The translations under genes were made by a program, and so were the position numbers. DNA of 64,000 nucleotides, taken from the NCBI GenBank assembly GCA_963677185.1, contig OY781889.1, forward strand, positions 1,550,001-1,614,000, read 5' to 3'. Each line of letters begins with the position of its first letter. Positions within the stretch are counted from its first letter, which is position 1. Source of the DNA: G963677185 sp963677185 (GTDB lineage Bacteria; Bacillota; Syntrophomonadia; Syntrophomonadales; Syntrophomonadaceae). Under the pieces are notes generated by a model, which made no database searches, was not told where the DNA came from, and was given only the letters and a program-made list of their open reading frames with translations. This document shows positions 49,435-57,572 of the stretch, piece by piece.

Positions 49435-50883
49435 ATGAATGGACACGATGTAAAATGGAATTCCTCGCTTGATTCAAGTGCCTATAAAATACCATTTCGA
49501 TATGGGCTGCTTACGTTTTTGCTTGCTATGCTGGTAACGCTAGGCATACTTTCCCAGATTCTAACCGTCATGCAACAAGAAAACCGCCTGTCTTTAATGC
49601 GTGAAACAGGTGCAGTGCAAACGGCTATGAAGGGAACTCTCGACAGCCGCCTCCTGCTTATTGAAGGCCTGGTTTCCTACGTGAAAATGCACCCTGATAT
49701 TAGCCAGGCGGATTTCACTCTCTATACCGGGGATCTGGTTGGACAGGACAAGTATATTCGGACGGTTGGCTTGATAAAAGATACCACAGTTATTTATGTC
49801 TATCCGGTCGAAGGCAATGAGGCGGTTGTCGGGGTTGACCTTGCCGCCGTACCGGAGCAAAGAGATGATATCCTGAAGGTCAGGGATACTGGCAATAGCT
49901 TGATAATCGGACCGGTGGAGCTGATTCAGGGCGGGCAGGCCATTATATACCGTGTTCCCATATTTTTAGAATCAAGCGACAGCAGCCAGGGCATTTACTG
50001 GGGACAGGCCAGCATGGTCCTGAATATCGGAGTGCTGATGGAAGATATTGAATCTGAAGCTCCGCCAGGATTTCGCTTCTGGGTGCGCAACGCCCCGGCG
50101 GAAAACGCCAGTAGCAAGCTGGTATGGGGCGATCCTTCCATGCTTGACAGTGCTGGCCAACCGCGCAATGATATCAATGGCACCTGGGAAACCTACTGCA
50201 TTGAACCGGGTTTTGTCGGTATAGATATCGCGGTCCCGGGTGGGATATGGGAGCTTTATGCGATCAATCCCAATTCCATCAATAATAACAGCCACAGGCC
50301 GCTGGGCATCCTGGCTGGTGGCCTCGCGGGGGCAATATTTACGTCATTCCTTATCGGTTACTTGATCTTGTTAAGAAACAAGCTCCGTAACATGGCCTAT
50401 TTCGACCCATTAACCGAGCTTCCCAACCGAATTCTATTTTATGAGCGCTTTGAAATCAGTTCCCGGCTCTCGATGAGGAACGGCAACAGGATGGGTATTT
50501 TCATGATAGATCTGGATAAATTCAAGGAAGTCAACGACACCTATGGCCATTTCGCCGGTGATCAATTACTGAAAGCAGTTGCCCGGCGCCTTCAATCGCA
50601 TCTGCGTGATTCAGACACGATCAGCAGGGCTGGAGGGGACGAGTTTGTGGTGCTATGCCCCCTTGTTGACAGCGAGTACAAAATTGACATCATCATTGAC
50701 CGATTGGAAAACAGCATGCGAGAACCATTTCAAATAGATCAGGCAAGTATTAGCGTGTCATTCAGCCTTGGTGCAGCAACATTTCCGGACGACAGCACGG
50801 ATCTCAATGATTTGATAAAGAAAGCAGATGAAGCCATGTACGATCAAAAACGGCAGAAAAGTGTTATGCAAGGGGAATGCTAA
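49435..50883 (+). CDS. Membrane diguanylate cyclase with CHASE-type sensor
   Basis: This protein of about 482 residues has a membrane segment near residue 25-45 and an extracellular CHASE-like domain (about 50-270, with DKYIRTVGLIKDTTVIYVYPVEGNEAVVGVDL). A second membrane segment (ILAGGLAGAIFTSFLIGYLILL) and a GGDEF domain with AGGDEF and DPLTELPNR follow. It should synthesise c-di-GMP from GTP in response to an external signal. No inhibitory RxxD just before the active site is evident. ATG 49435 is preferred because AGGAGG lies upstream, although the spacing is longer than usual. Confidence 0.87.
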   Translation: MNGHDVKWNSSLDSSAYKIPFRYGLLTFLLAMLVTLGILSQILTVMQQENRLSLMRETGAVQTAMKGTLDSRLLLIEGLVSYVKMHPDISQADFTLYTGDLVGQDKYIRTVGLIKDTTVIYVYPVEGNEAVVGVDLAAVPEQRDDILKVRDTGNSLIIGPVELIQGGQAIIYRVPIFLESSDSSQGIYWGQASMVLNIGVLMEDIESEAPPGFRFWVRNAPAENASSKLVWGDPSMLDSAGQPRNDINGTWETYCIEPGFVGIDIAVPGGIWELYAINPNSINNNSHRPLGILAGGLAGAIFTSFLIGYLILLRNKLRNMAYFDPLTELPNRILFYERFEISSRLSMRNGNRMGIFMIDLDKFKEVNDTYGHFAGDQLLKAVARRLQSHLRDSDTISRAGGDEFVVLCPLVDSEYKIDIIIDRLENSMREPFQIDQASISVSFSLGAATFPDDSTDLNDLIKKADEAMYDQKRQKSVMQGEC

Positions 50884-51050
50884 ACTATTAGTTGCTCGAA
50901 GCCGGATAGGAAAATTACAATGATAGAAAAGGAGCAATTTTAGGGCGGTGTTAAAGCATATTTTTGATAGAAATAATCATAAGCCGCGAAGCGATACGAA
51001 TGTGTGAAACCCCGCTGGTTTAAGGCGGGAGTATAAAGGAGGTATTTACT

Positions 51051-51173
51051 ATGGGAGACAAATCTCCGAAGAAAAAGGAACAAAAGAAAAAGAAGAAGGA
51101 AGAAAAAAAAGCCATTGATCCAACGGCTACTTCTGTACCGCCAGCTAAAAAGCCCAAGAAAACCTATGGATAA
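51051..51173 (+). CDS. Lys-rich small protein (40 residues)
   Basis: MGDKSPKKKEQKKKKKEEKK begins a 40-residue, very basic, probably disordered peptide ending PPAKKPKKTYG. AAAGGAGG lies nine bases before the ATG. Very similar short proteins (MGDKSPK...) recur in clostridia and related anaerobes to my knowledge, without known function; nucleic-acid binding is a guess. Confidence 0.8.
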   Translation: MGDKSPKKKEQKKKKKEEKKAIDPTATSVPPAKKPKKTYG

Positions 51174-51257
51174 TTTTATTTTGTGTGGCTGATACCCGGT
51201 TGGACTGGTCCAGATGGTGGGGTTTCGAAAACGAGAAACCGAAAGGGGAGGGGCATT

Positions 51258-51833
51258 TTGGAAACCAAAGATGCAATTATCAGCAGACGAAGCATCAGAA
51301 CCTATACAGACCAACCCATTAGCGATGCAGACCTGCAGGAGATAATCACGGCCGGATTGTATGCGCCATCGGCCGTAGATCTCCAGCCCTGGTACTTCGT
51401 AGTAGTCAAAAGTCCGGAGAAACTTGCGGAACTTCGGGGGCACATGAGCGACGTATATGACATCGTTGAACCCGTGATGCTCAAGCGTTTTGCCAATCAT
51501 CCTGCTGTTGTCGCCGAAACCAAAGTGTTTCTGAAAAGCCTGGGCGGCGCGCAGTGCTGCATTCTGGCATTTATGCTGAAACCGGAATACCCTGACAAGA
51601 AAATAGCAGCGGAGGGCGTTTGCGCTGCTGTCCAGAACATGCTGCTAATGGCGTTTGACCTGGGCATTGGCTCCTGCTGGATGACCGCGCCTATATCTGC
51701 GGGAATGGATGAACAACTGCGGCTCAAATACGCGCCGGAGCACGGAGAGTTTGTTGCGGCCGTTACCTTCGGCTATCCGAAATTTACACCGAAAGCTCCG
51801 AAAAGGAAAGACGGACGGTACGAAATAATCTGA
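51258..51833 (+). CDS. Nitroreductase family protein
   Basis: This 191-residue FMN enzyme has IISRRSIRTYTDQPISDADL (phosphate-binding Arg cluster), AGLYAPSAVDLQPW and the C-terminal LGIGSCWMTAP motif of the NADH oxidase/nitroreductase superfamily. Such enzymes reduce nitro groups, quinones or flavins using NAD(P)H. The start is TTG 51258, directly after GGGGAGGGG and just before the conserved ETKDAIISRRS. A related gene on the other strand is at 52383. Confidence 0.88.
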   Translation: METKDAIISRRSIRTYTDQPISDADLQEIITAGLYAPSAVDLQPWYFVVVKSPEKLAELRGHMSDVYDIVEPVMLKRFANHPAVVAETKVFLKSLGGAQCCILAFMLKPEYPDKKIAAEGVCAAVQNMLLMAFDLGIGSCWMTAPISAGMDEQLRLKYAPEHGEFVAAVTFGYPKFTPKAPKRKDGRYEII

Positions 51834-51909
51834 GGACGATATGTGAGTAAGACGAGCCCCTCAAACGCGCCGGTCTATTAATCAAACCAAGCGGGGAGGA
51901 TCACACATC

Positions 51910-52212
51910 ATGCAGATAGTTGTTACTCGTGAAGCCGCGCAGACCACCCTGGCGCTTAACGGCCGCCTGGACACCAGCACTTCGCGCCAGCTTGAAGACA
52001 GATTGAACGAGGTATTCAAGCAGGGATTTGAGAAGCTGGTACTAGATCTGGCCGGAATCCAATACATTTCCAGCACCGGCCTGCGGATCATTATGGCCGC
52101 ACAAAAGCTCTGCAAAGCCAGGGGAACCGGACTGGCGGTAAAAAATGTCAGTGCAACGGTGGCAGAAGCATTCGAAATATCCGGTTTTTCCAGCTTTCTT
52201 ACTTTCGGGTAA
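51910..52212 (+). CDS. STAS-domain anti-sigma factor antagonist
   Basis: This 100-residue single STAS domain carries the phosphorylation-site motif YISSTGLRI (S54/S55), as in SpoIIAA/RsbV. When unphosphorylated such proteins bind an anti-sigma kinase and free a sigma factor. GGGGAGG lies before the ATG. It ends in a terminator (52218-52244). It may partner with the RsbW-like protein at 55666 and the phosphatase at 56076. Confidence 0.9.
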   Translation: MQIVVTREAAQTTLALNGRLDTSTSRQLEDRLNEVFKQGFEKLVLDLAGIQYISSTGLRIIMAAQKLCKARGTGLAVKNVSATVAEAFEISGFSSFLTFG

Positions 52213-52217
52213 AAATT

Positions 52218-52244
52218 AAATCAGGGGGACTGTCCCGCTGATTT
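52218..52244 (+). terminator. Rho-independent terminator
   Basis: AAATCAG pairs with CTGATTT, enclosing a GGGAC/GTCCC stem, followed by a short T-rich stretch. It is directly after the STAS gene. Confidence 0.75.
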
Positions 52245-52382
52245 GTTCCTCAGTTGAAAATGAATGAATCTCCGCTGACTGTCCCCATGATTAAAATCGA
52301 GCTTCGTCAGCCGCCAGTTTCTTGCCGGGCTTATGTTCTGGTCCGGTCAGTGCAATTTAACAATGTAAAGCATGATTAAATC

Positions 52383-52955
52383 TCACTCCACCCAGCGTAT
52401 TTTGCGGGTAAAATCAGGCTCTGGAAATGGCGGCGGATCAGGCCATGCCAGGGGATGACCCAAAGGCGTAACCGCCACAATCTGCTGGTTATCAGGAATA
52501 TCCAGTATTTTGCGTAAACCGGGCTCATCCCGTAACGGACCGGTCATCCAGCAAGTACCAAGGCCAAGGGCAGTTGCGGCCAGCATAATGTTTTCCATGG
52601 CGGCGCAGCCTGTCTCCAGATGCATTTTATTCAGGCCGGGGTTATCGCCGTTGTCGGCTAAAACCACAATTATGACCGGAGCTCCGCCATAAGTTCGCGC
52701 ATATTTAACAAATCCTTCCGCTGCCTTGGGATCTTCCCAGCCGGCTGTATAGGCGATGCTTATTTCGCCATAGCTTTCGCCGAGAAGTGCTTTCTTCTCT
52801 CCAGTAACCACGAGAAATTCCCAGGACATCAGGTTCTGGCCAGAAGGAGCGCAATGGGCAGCCTCCATGATCTTCAGGATATCCTCCCGGTTAACCGGAT
52901 CAGGCTTGTATGCCCGCACGGCACGGCGCTTCTTGATCACATCAAAAAATTCCAT
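52383..52955 (-). CDS. Nitroreductase family protein
   Basis: This 190-residue FMN enzyme has KKRRAVRAYKPDPVNREDIL, AHCAPSGQNLMSWEF, GCAAMENIMLAATALGLGTCWMTGP and PLGHP, all superfamily signatures. It is only a distant relative of the nitroreductase at 51258. AAGGAGG lies directly ahead of the ATG. Physiological substrate is unknown. Confidence 0.9.
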   Translation of the reverse strand: MEFFDVIKKRRAVRAYKPDPVNREDILKIMEAAHCAPSGQNLMSWEFLVVTGEKKALLGESYGEISIAYTAGWEDPKAAEGFVKYARTYGGAPVIIVVLADNGDNPGLNKMHLETGCAAMENIMLAATALGLGTCWMTGPLRDEPGLRKILDIPDNQQIVAVTPLGHPLAWPDPPPFPEPDFTRKIRWVE

Positions 52956-53123
52956 ATTTTCATCCTCCTTGTATAATCTTTCGTTTTGGACTTATCAGGG
53001 CGCAGGAAACGGGTGGATGCAACCGTCTGGCTGGTACATACGCCTGTTGTTATTATATTATGAAGTGATGGCAGTTAGTAATAATAATCGTTCCTGTGAT
53101 TATTTGCCTGCCGCCTGTATTAG

Positions 53124-53159
53124 ATGGCTTGCATGGCCTGTATAGTCTGGATAGCCTGG
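53124..53159. repeat. Four imperfect 9-base tandem repeats
   Basis: ATGGCTTGC, ATGGCCTGT, ATAGTCTGG and ATAGCCTGG follow one another directly. The block lies in a gene-free stretch upstream of the small gene at 53248. It looks like slippage-generated sequence; no function is assigned. Confidence 0.55.
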
Positions 53160-53247
53160 ATAGATATGCTTCCAGAGAATATTTGGCCCAGACAAGTGTA
53201 CGGGCTTGGTGATTGGGAGTGTGAATCTGGCCGGGAGGAATTAGCCG

Positions 53248-53532
53248 ATGGAAAGAATGACCAGAAAAAAGGGAGAAGATGGCATTTATATGGTGGATGA
53301 GTCAGTTGTAGAACATACAGCTGACGGGTATGCCGGAGAAGCCATAAACAGGCTGGCGAAGTTTGAAAACATGTACGAAGACCTGGTCGCCAGCCGGAAG
53401 CAGATACCGGGAGAGCTGGAGAAGCTGCGCAGCCAGGGGAAAGAGAAGTCAGTGACATTCAAGGAGCTGATGGTCAAAAAGATGATGAACGCCAACATTA
53501 TTGACCTGTTCAAAATGTACGGACTGGACTAG
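53248..53532 (+). CDS. Small hypothetical protein (94 residues)
   Basis: This is a charged, largely helical protein (INRLAKFENMYEDLVASRKQIPGELEKLRSQGK). GGAGG lies nine bases before the ATG. The N-terminal MERMTRKKGEDGIYMVD followed by EAINRLAKFE resembles small phage or plasmid-associated hypothetical proteins, but no family is assigned. It is followed 81 bases later by the thioesterase gene. Confidence 0.65.
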   Translation: MERMTRKKGEDGIYMVDESVVEHTADGYAGEAINRLAKFENMYEDLVASRKQIPGELEKLRSQGKEKSVTFKELMVKKMMNANIIDLFKMYGLD

Positions 53533-53613
53533 ACGGCAGGCTGTAAAATATATACATGCGGGCGAAATCTGAAGGCGAGCCCGGCCACATGAAAACCGGA
53601 TCTGGAGGGGAAA

Positions 53614-54084
53614 ATGAACAATACAGAGGTTGAAAACCGGGGTATAGATAAAAGCATTTTCGATGTTATTTGCAGCATCCAGGAACATTCCCCCATGTTT
53701 CGGACTTTAGGTTTTAAGTTCGTGTACCTGGGGGAAGGGGTGGCAGGCATGAAAATGTGTCCAGCGCCGGAATATTCGTCTTTGGCCGGGAGGGTAAATG
53801 GAGGAATCATAGCCGCTCTGGCAGATAATGTCATGGGTATGGCTGGGATGACCCTGGGACAGGTTGCCCGCACTGTAGAAATGAGCTTGAATTATTTTGC
53901 CCCTATTTTCGAGGAAAATGAGCTTCTGGCCGAGGCTTGTGTGATAAATGCGGGGAAGACATTAATAGTATCTGAAGCCAGCTTGTTTAATAATGAGGGG
54001 AAGCTGGTAGCTAAAAGCAAGGGCACATTTATCAGAGATGTTAAAACCAGGCTTGCAAAGGACTCTTTGTCAAACGGGAGCTAA
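53614..54084 (+). CDS. PaaI-type hot-dog thioesterase
   Basis: This 156-residue protein has the hot-dog core GRVNGGIIAALADNVMGMAGM (with GGxxxALAD) and SLNYFAP, as in PaaI/YdiI acyl-CoA thioesterases. It would hydrolyse a CoA thioester to the acid and CoA, recycling CoA or detoxifying stalled intermediates. GGAGGGG precedes the ATG. It is probably its own unit. Confidence 0.85.
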   Translation: MNNTEVENRGIDKSIFDVICSIQEHSPMFRTLGFKFVYLGEGVAGMKMCPAPEYSSLAGRVNGGIIAALADNVMGMAGMTLGQVARTVEMSLNYFAPIFEENELLAEACVINAGKTLIVSEASLFNNEGKLVAKSKGTFIRDVKTRLAKDSLSNGS

Positions 54085-54281
54085 CCCTGCCAGCCGGCAC
54101 CAGCGAAGCTGAAATCCGGGCCGGTATCGCCCGAGCATATAATAAAATATAGTTCATTGGAAGCTGTCAGCGTGTATAGTAATATGATAAGTGCATGAAC
54201 AACGAAATAATCTGATCCCGCGCAAGTAAGATAAAACAATGGATCACTGATATACCAGTATTTGCGAAAGGAATGATCCGC

Positions 54282-55601
54282 ATGGAAATATCTATTTCTC
54301 GTCAACCGCAAGCGTTGATTCTGGCTATAAGCGGCCGCCTGGGCAGCTTCGAGGCTCGGGATCTGCAGGCTGCGCTGGATACGCATTTAGGTGAGCAGGA
54401 CCTGTACCTGGTTCTGGATTTTCAATCGCTTGATTATATCAGCAGCGCTGGTTTGCGGGTGCTGGTGTCAAGCCAGCGGATCCTGCAGCAACGGCGCGGA
54501 GGAGTATTGCTCTGCGCACTGCAGTCTTATTGCCAGGATGTTATGGATATAGCTGGCTTTTCCAGTATCTTTCCGTCCTTTATCAACCGTGAAGCAGCCG
54601 TTGATTACCTGCGGCAAATGGCCAGCGATGAGCTGTACCGGGCCCATTATGATGATCTTGAGGTTATAAACATTCCCGGAGCCACTTTGACCGTGGTGCC
54701 TGGGAGCGATAAAGCTTGCGCGGTCAAAGTGCTGGGAGATGTGAAAGATGTTTTATTTGCCCGGGTAACTCCTGATCATATCCGGTCCAAGCGCTTTTCC
54801 GAAACTGAGTATTCAATTGGCCTGGGTGGCCTGGGGCATGAGATCGATGATTATTACGGCATCATGGGGGAAATGATGACCATGGGAGGCACTATGGTAT
54901 GGCTGCCCACTGATGGCCATGATACTCCGGATTTTTTGATACCGCGCCAGGATCGAGGTCAAATCCATTTGCGCACTGGTTTTAATGTGGCCCTGGAAGG
55001 GCAATTTAACGAATCAATGCTGTTTTCGGCCGGGGATGAGAATGGCTGGACTATCAGGTCAATATATCGCGCCCTGTTTGATTTAGCCAGGCAGCGCCGG
55101 CCGGATTTCCGGGGAATTATAGGAATTGCCATGCGCGCTGAAATGCCGGAAGTATTCGGTTCAGGCATCACCCGCTCGCCGGTTATCGATTTCTCACCGG
55201 CTGACGGAGCCATGGTGACTGCTCCGCAGCATACGGCGGAATGGTTTGATCTCGATGATAAACCCCGCCACGTAAATGTAACCGGCCTGATCTGCGGACT
55301 GGGAGCCGATCTGAACGCTGATTTATCGCATTACAAGCAGGATTTGTTAAACTGCGTTTTTTATCTAAATCCGGCCAATACCGGCAGTGATTCAGAAATG
55401 CTGCATAACCACGCCGTGCTGTTCGAGTCCATGCCCTTGCCGGCCCGGCCGGTGAACCTGGACCAGGAAATTCGCGATGTTGTTGAAAAGGGCGAATTTG
55501 TAGACATGCGGCATCTGCTGGACCGGTCGACCGTTAGCCAGGCATTCATTGGGATTTGCTACATTCAGGACTTCAAACATGATGCCGAGCTGGCCGGATA
55601 A
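54282..55601 (+). CDS. STAS domain fused to a large unrecognised domain
   Basis: In this 439-residue protein residues 1-110 form a STAS domain with DYISSAGLRV (S54/S55) like the antagonist at 51910. Residues about 125-435 form a domain I do not recognise, with EYSIGLGGLG, GTMVWLPTDGHDTPDFL, GLICGLGADLNADLSHYKQD and VLFESMPLPARPVN. It is not a kinase, phosphatase or transporter by motif. The start at 54282 (MEISISRQ) has AAAGGA at better distance than the ATG nine bases earlier. It converges with the RsbW-like gene, suggesting it takes part in the same partner-switching circuit. Confidence 0.75.
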   Translation: MEISISRQPQALILAISGRLGSFEARDLQAALDTHLGEQDLYLVLDFQSLDYISSAGLRVLVSSQRILQQRRGGVLLCALQSYCQDVMDIAGFSSIFPSFINREAAVDYLRQMASDELYRAHYDDLEVINIPGATLTVVPGSDKACAVKVLGDVKDVLFARVTPDHIRSKRFSETEYSIGLGGLGHEIDDYYGIMGEMMTMGGTMVWLPTDGHDTPDFLIPRQDRGQIHLRTGFNVALEGQFNESMLFSAGDENGWTIRSIYRALFDLARQRRPDFRGIIGIAMRAEMPEVFGSGITRSPVIDFSPADGAMVTAPQHTAEWFDLDDKPRHVNVTGLICGLGADLNADLSHYKQDLLNCVFYLNPANTGSDSEMLHNHAVLFESMPLPARPVNLDQEIRDVVEKGEFVDMRHLLDRSTVSQAFIGICYIQDFKHDAELAG

Positions 55602-55665
55602 AGGGATGCGGAAGAAAGGCAGCAGTGAGGTTCTCAACCGCAAAGAGTAAAACAAATAGCAGGAA

Positions 55666-56079
55666 TTATGCTCGCAGCATCTTTTCAATGGTCAGGATAT
55701 TTTTACCGTCCTCATATTCATAAGACATAGCGTCCATGCTTTTTTTGACGAGGTATATTCCCAGACCGCCAATCTCCCGTTCTTCGGCCGGCAGAGTGAT
55801 GTCCGGATCTTCTCTTTCCAAAGGATTATAAGGATTGCCAGCATCGAGAAACCTGATGGTGATGTGGGGCGGCTCTCCGGTAATCTCCCATTGCACCGTG
55901 GCCTCTCCCGAGTCCTGCCGATAAGCATAGTGGGCGATATTCACCAGTATTTCTTCAATGGCAATGTTAATCTGCATTTGCGACCTGGTGGAGCAGTTAT
56001 GCTCGGCCAGGTCAAAGTTTACGACCTCAAGCACATGCTCAAGCTGGTCTATGGTTGCCGGCACGGTGATGGCTTTCAT
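55666..56079 (-). CDS. RsbW-type anti-sigma regulatory kinase
   Basis: This 137-residue HATPase of the SpoIIAB/RsbW class has the N box INIAIEEILVNIAHYAY, DAGNPYNPL (G1 region) and GGLGIYLVKKSMD (G2). It would phosphorylate a STAS antagonist and hold a sigma factor or other partner. Its ATG overlaps the stop of the phosphatase gene by four bases, so the two are translationally coupled. It is the last gene of the operon starting with the peptide synthetase. Confidence 0.9.
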   Translation of the reverse strand: MKAITVPATIDQLEHVLEVVNFDLAEHNCSTRSQMQINIAIEEILVNIAHYAYRQDSGEATVQWEITGEPPHITIRFLDAGNPYNPLEREDPDITLPAEEREIGGLGIYLVKKSMDAMSYEYEDGKNILTIEKMLRA

Positions 56080-57545
56080 GATGCCGCACCGGTTATTGTG
56101 GTTTGGCTTTTCTTGCGGTATTCAAGCGCAAGCATGGTAATATCGTCGAATTGATCCGCACTGCCGACAAATACATCGATATCGGTATGAATATTATGTG
56201 AAAGCTCAGGCAGCGGCAATGATTTGCCCTGGTTAAGGGTGGAGCGCAGACGCTCATCGCCATACAGTTTTTTATTGGTATTGGTTGCTTCGGTTACTCC
56301 ATCCGTATAGAGATAGACCCGGTCACCTTCGTTTAAGGTGATTTCGTCTGAACGGTAGCTCATGCCCTCCATGACTGCCAGGACGAATCCAGGGCGAATT
56401 TTAAGGAAATCAAAGTCTCCGTCTGCTCTTTTTATCAGTGGAGGGTTATGACCGGCATTTACATACTCAAAGCAGCCATTGGTCAGATTAAGCACGCCCA
56501 TAAACGCGGTAACAAACATGCATTCGTTGTTATTCTCGCACAGCTGTTCATTGACCCTGGTAAACACGTCCCCCAGCGGAATGCCCGGCTGGGTTTGGTT
56601 TTTGATAAGCGTCTTGGAAATCACCATAAACAAGGCGGCCGGGACCCCTTTGCCGGATACGTCGGCAATCACCACCGCCAGGTGGGTGTCGTCCACCAGG
56701 AAGAAATCATAAAAATCTCCGCCGACATCCTTGGCTGGTTCCATGATCGCGTAAATGTCAAATTCGTCGCGATCTGGGAAAGCAGGAAAAACCCCGGGGA
56801 GCATATCTCTTTGAATATTGCTGGCAATACTCAGTTCCGCCTCGGTTTTGAGCGCCCGCGACGACCAGAATACCGAAGTAAAAGTCTGCCAGAATTCAAA
56901 CACAAAAATTAAACAGATAATTGCGTAAAAGCCGATGAAGATGTAGCGCATCCCTGGAACTCCCGGGAAAACCCCCAGGCGATTGGTGATCATGTTGATT
57001 CCGTAAAAACCGAAAAACGATACGATAGGACTGGGCAGATATTTCTGCATTTTTCCGTCCAGAGTATCGAGCACTGCCACCACGACTTTCCGAAAGAGGT
57101 AATAATAGAGGCTGTAAAAGATGCTGAACCAGATCACCTTGATAATCATGAAAGCAACGATGGTGTCGACGTTGTAGGGGTTAGGGGTGCTGTCGACAAA
57201 GCTTAACGTAGTACCGCAAAAGAAAAAAGTCGATACATTGGCGATCAAGGTTGCCATGACCGCTACAAAAAGCTTGCCAGAAGCGCTGCGCTCGTAAAGC
57301 AGTATGCAGGCCGCCCATACCATGACGGAAATCCCGATGATACCCACAAAATCGTTGGTGATATCAATGCTGTACGAGAAATAAGCGCCGGCATAGCCCA
57401 AAGCCAGGGTTGCGGCCCATCCTGCCGCGGTGAGCAAAGCTGTGTATCTTTTTTTCAGAGTGGCGTCGATAAGCAATACTGACAAAAGACCTGACAGTGA
57501 TACCGCGAGGGTCCACACCGCCGTAATCATTGGTTCTGCTGTCAT
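56076..57545 (-). CDS. Membrane SpoIIE/RsbU-type PP2C phosphatase
   Basis: This protein of about 489 residues has seven or so N-terminal membrane segments (about 5-235). A SpoIIE-type phosphatase domain follows, with SIASNIQRDMLPGVFP, DVGGDFYDFF, VIADVSGKGVPAALFM, YVNAGHNPPL and LYTDGVTEA, including the metal-binding aspartates. It would dephosphorylate a STAS antagonist in response to a membrane signal. Start 57545 (MTAEPMITA) follows AAGGGGTG. It lies 27 bases after the synthetase and overlaps the RsbW-like gene. Confidence 0.9.
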   Translation of the reverse strand: MTAEPMITAVWTLAVSLSGLLSVLLIDATLKKRYTALLTAAGWAATLALGYAGAYFSYSIDITNDFVGIIGISVMVWAACILLYERSASGKLFVAVMATLIANVSTFFFCGTTLSFVDSTPNPYNVDTIVAFMIIKVIWFSIFYSLYYYLFRKVVVAVLDTLDGKMQKYLPSPIVSFFGFYGINMITNRLGVFPGVPGMRYIFIGFYAIICLIFVFEFWQTFTSVFWSSRALKTEAELSIASNIQRDMLPGVFPAFPDRDEFDIYAIMEPAKDVGGDFYDFFLVDDTHLAVVIADVSGKGVPAALFMVISKTLIKNQTQPGIPLGDVFTRVNEQLCENNNECMFVTAFMGVLNLTNGCFEYVNAGHNPPLIKRADGDFDFLKIRPGFVLAVMEGMSYRSDEITLNEGDRVYLYTDGVTEATNTNKKLYGDERLRSTLNQGKSLPLPELSHNIHTDIDVFVGSADQFDDITMLALEYRKKSQTTITGAAS

Positions 57546-57572
57546 GTGCAATGCACCCCTTTCAAGGCCTTA

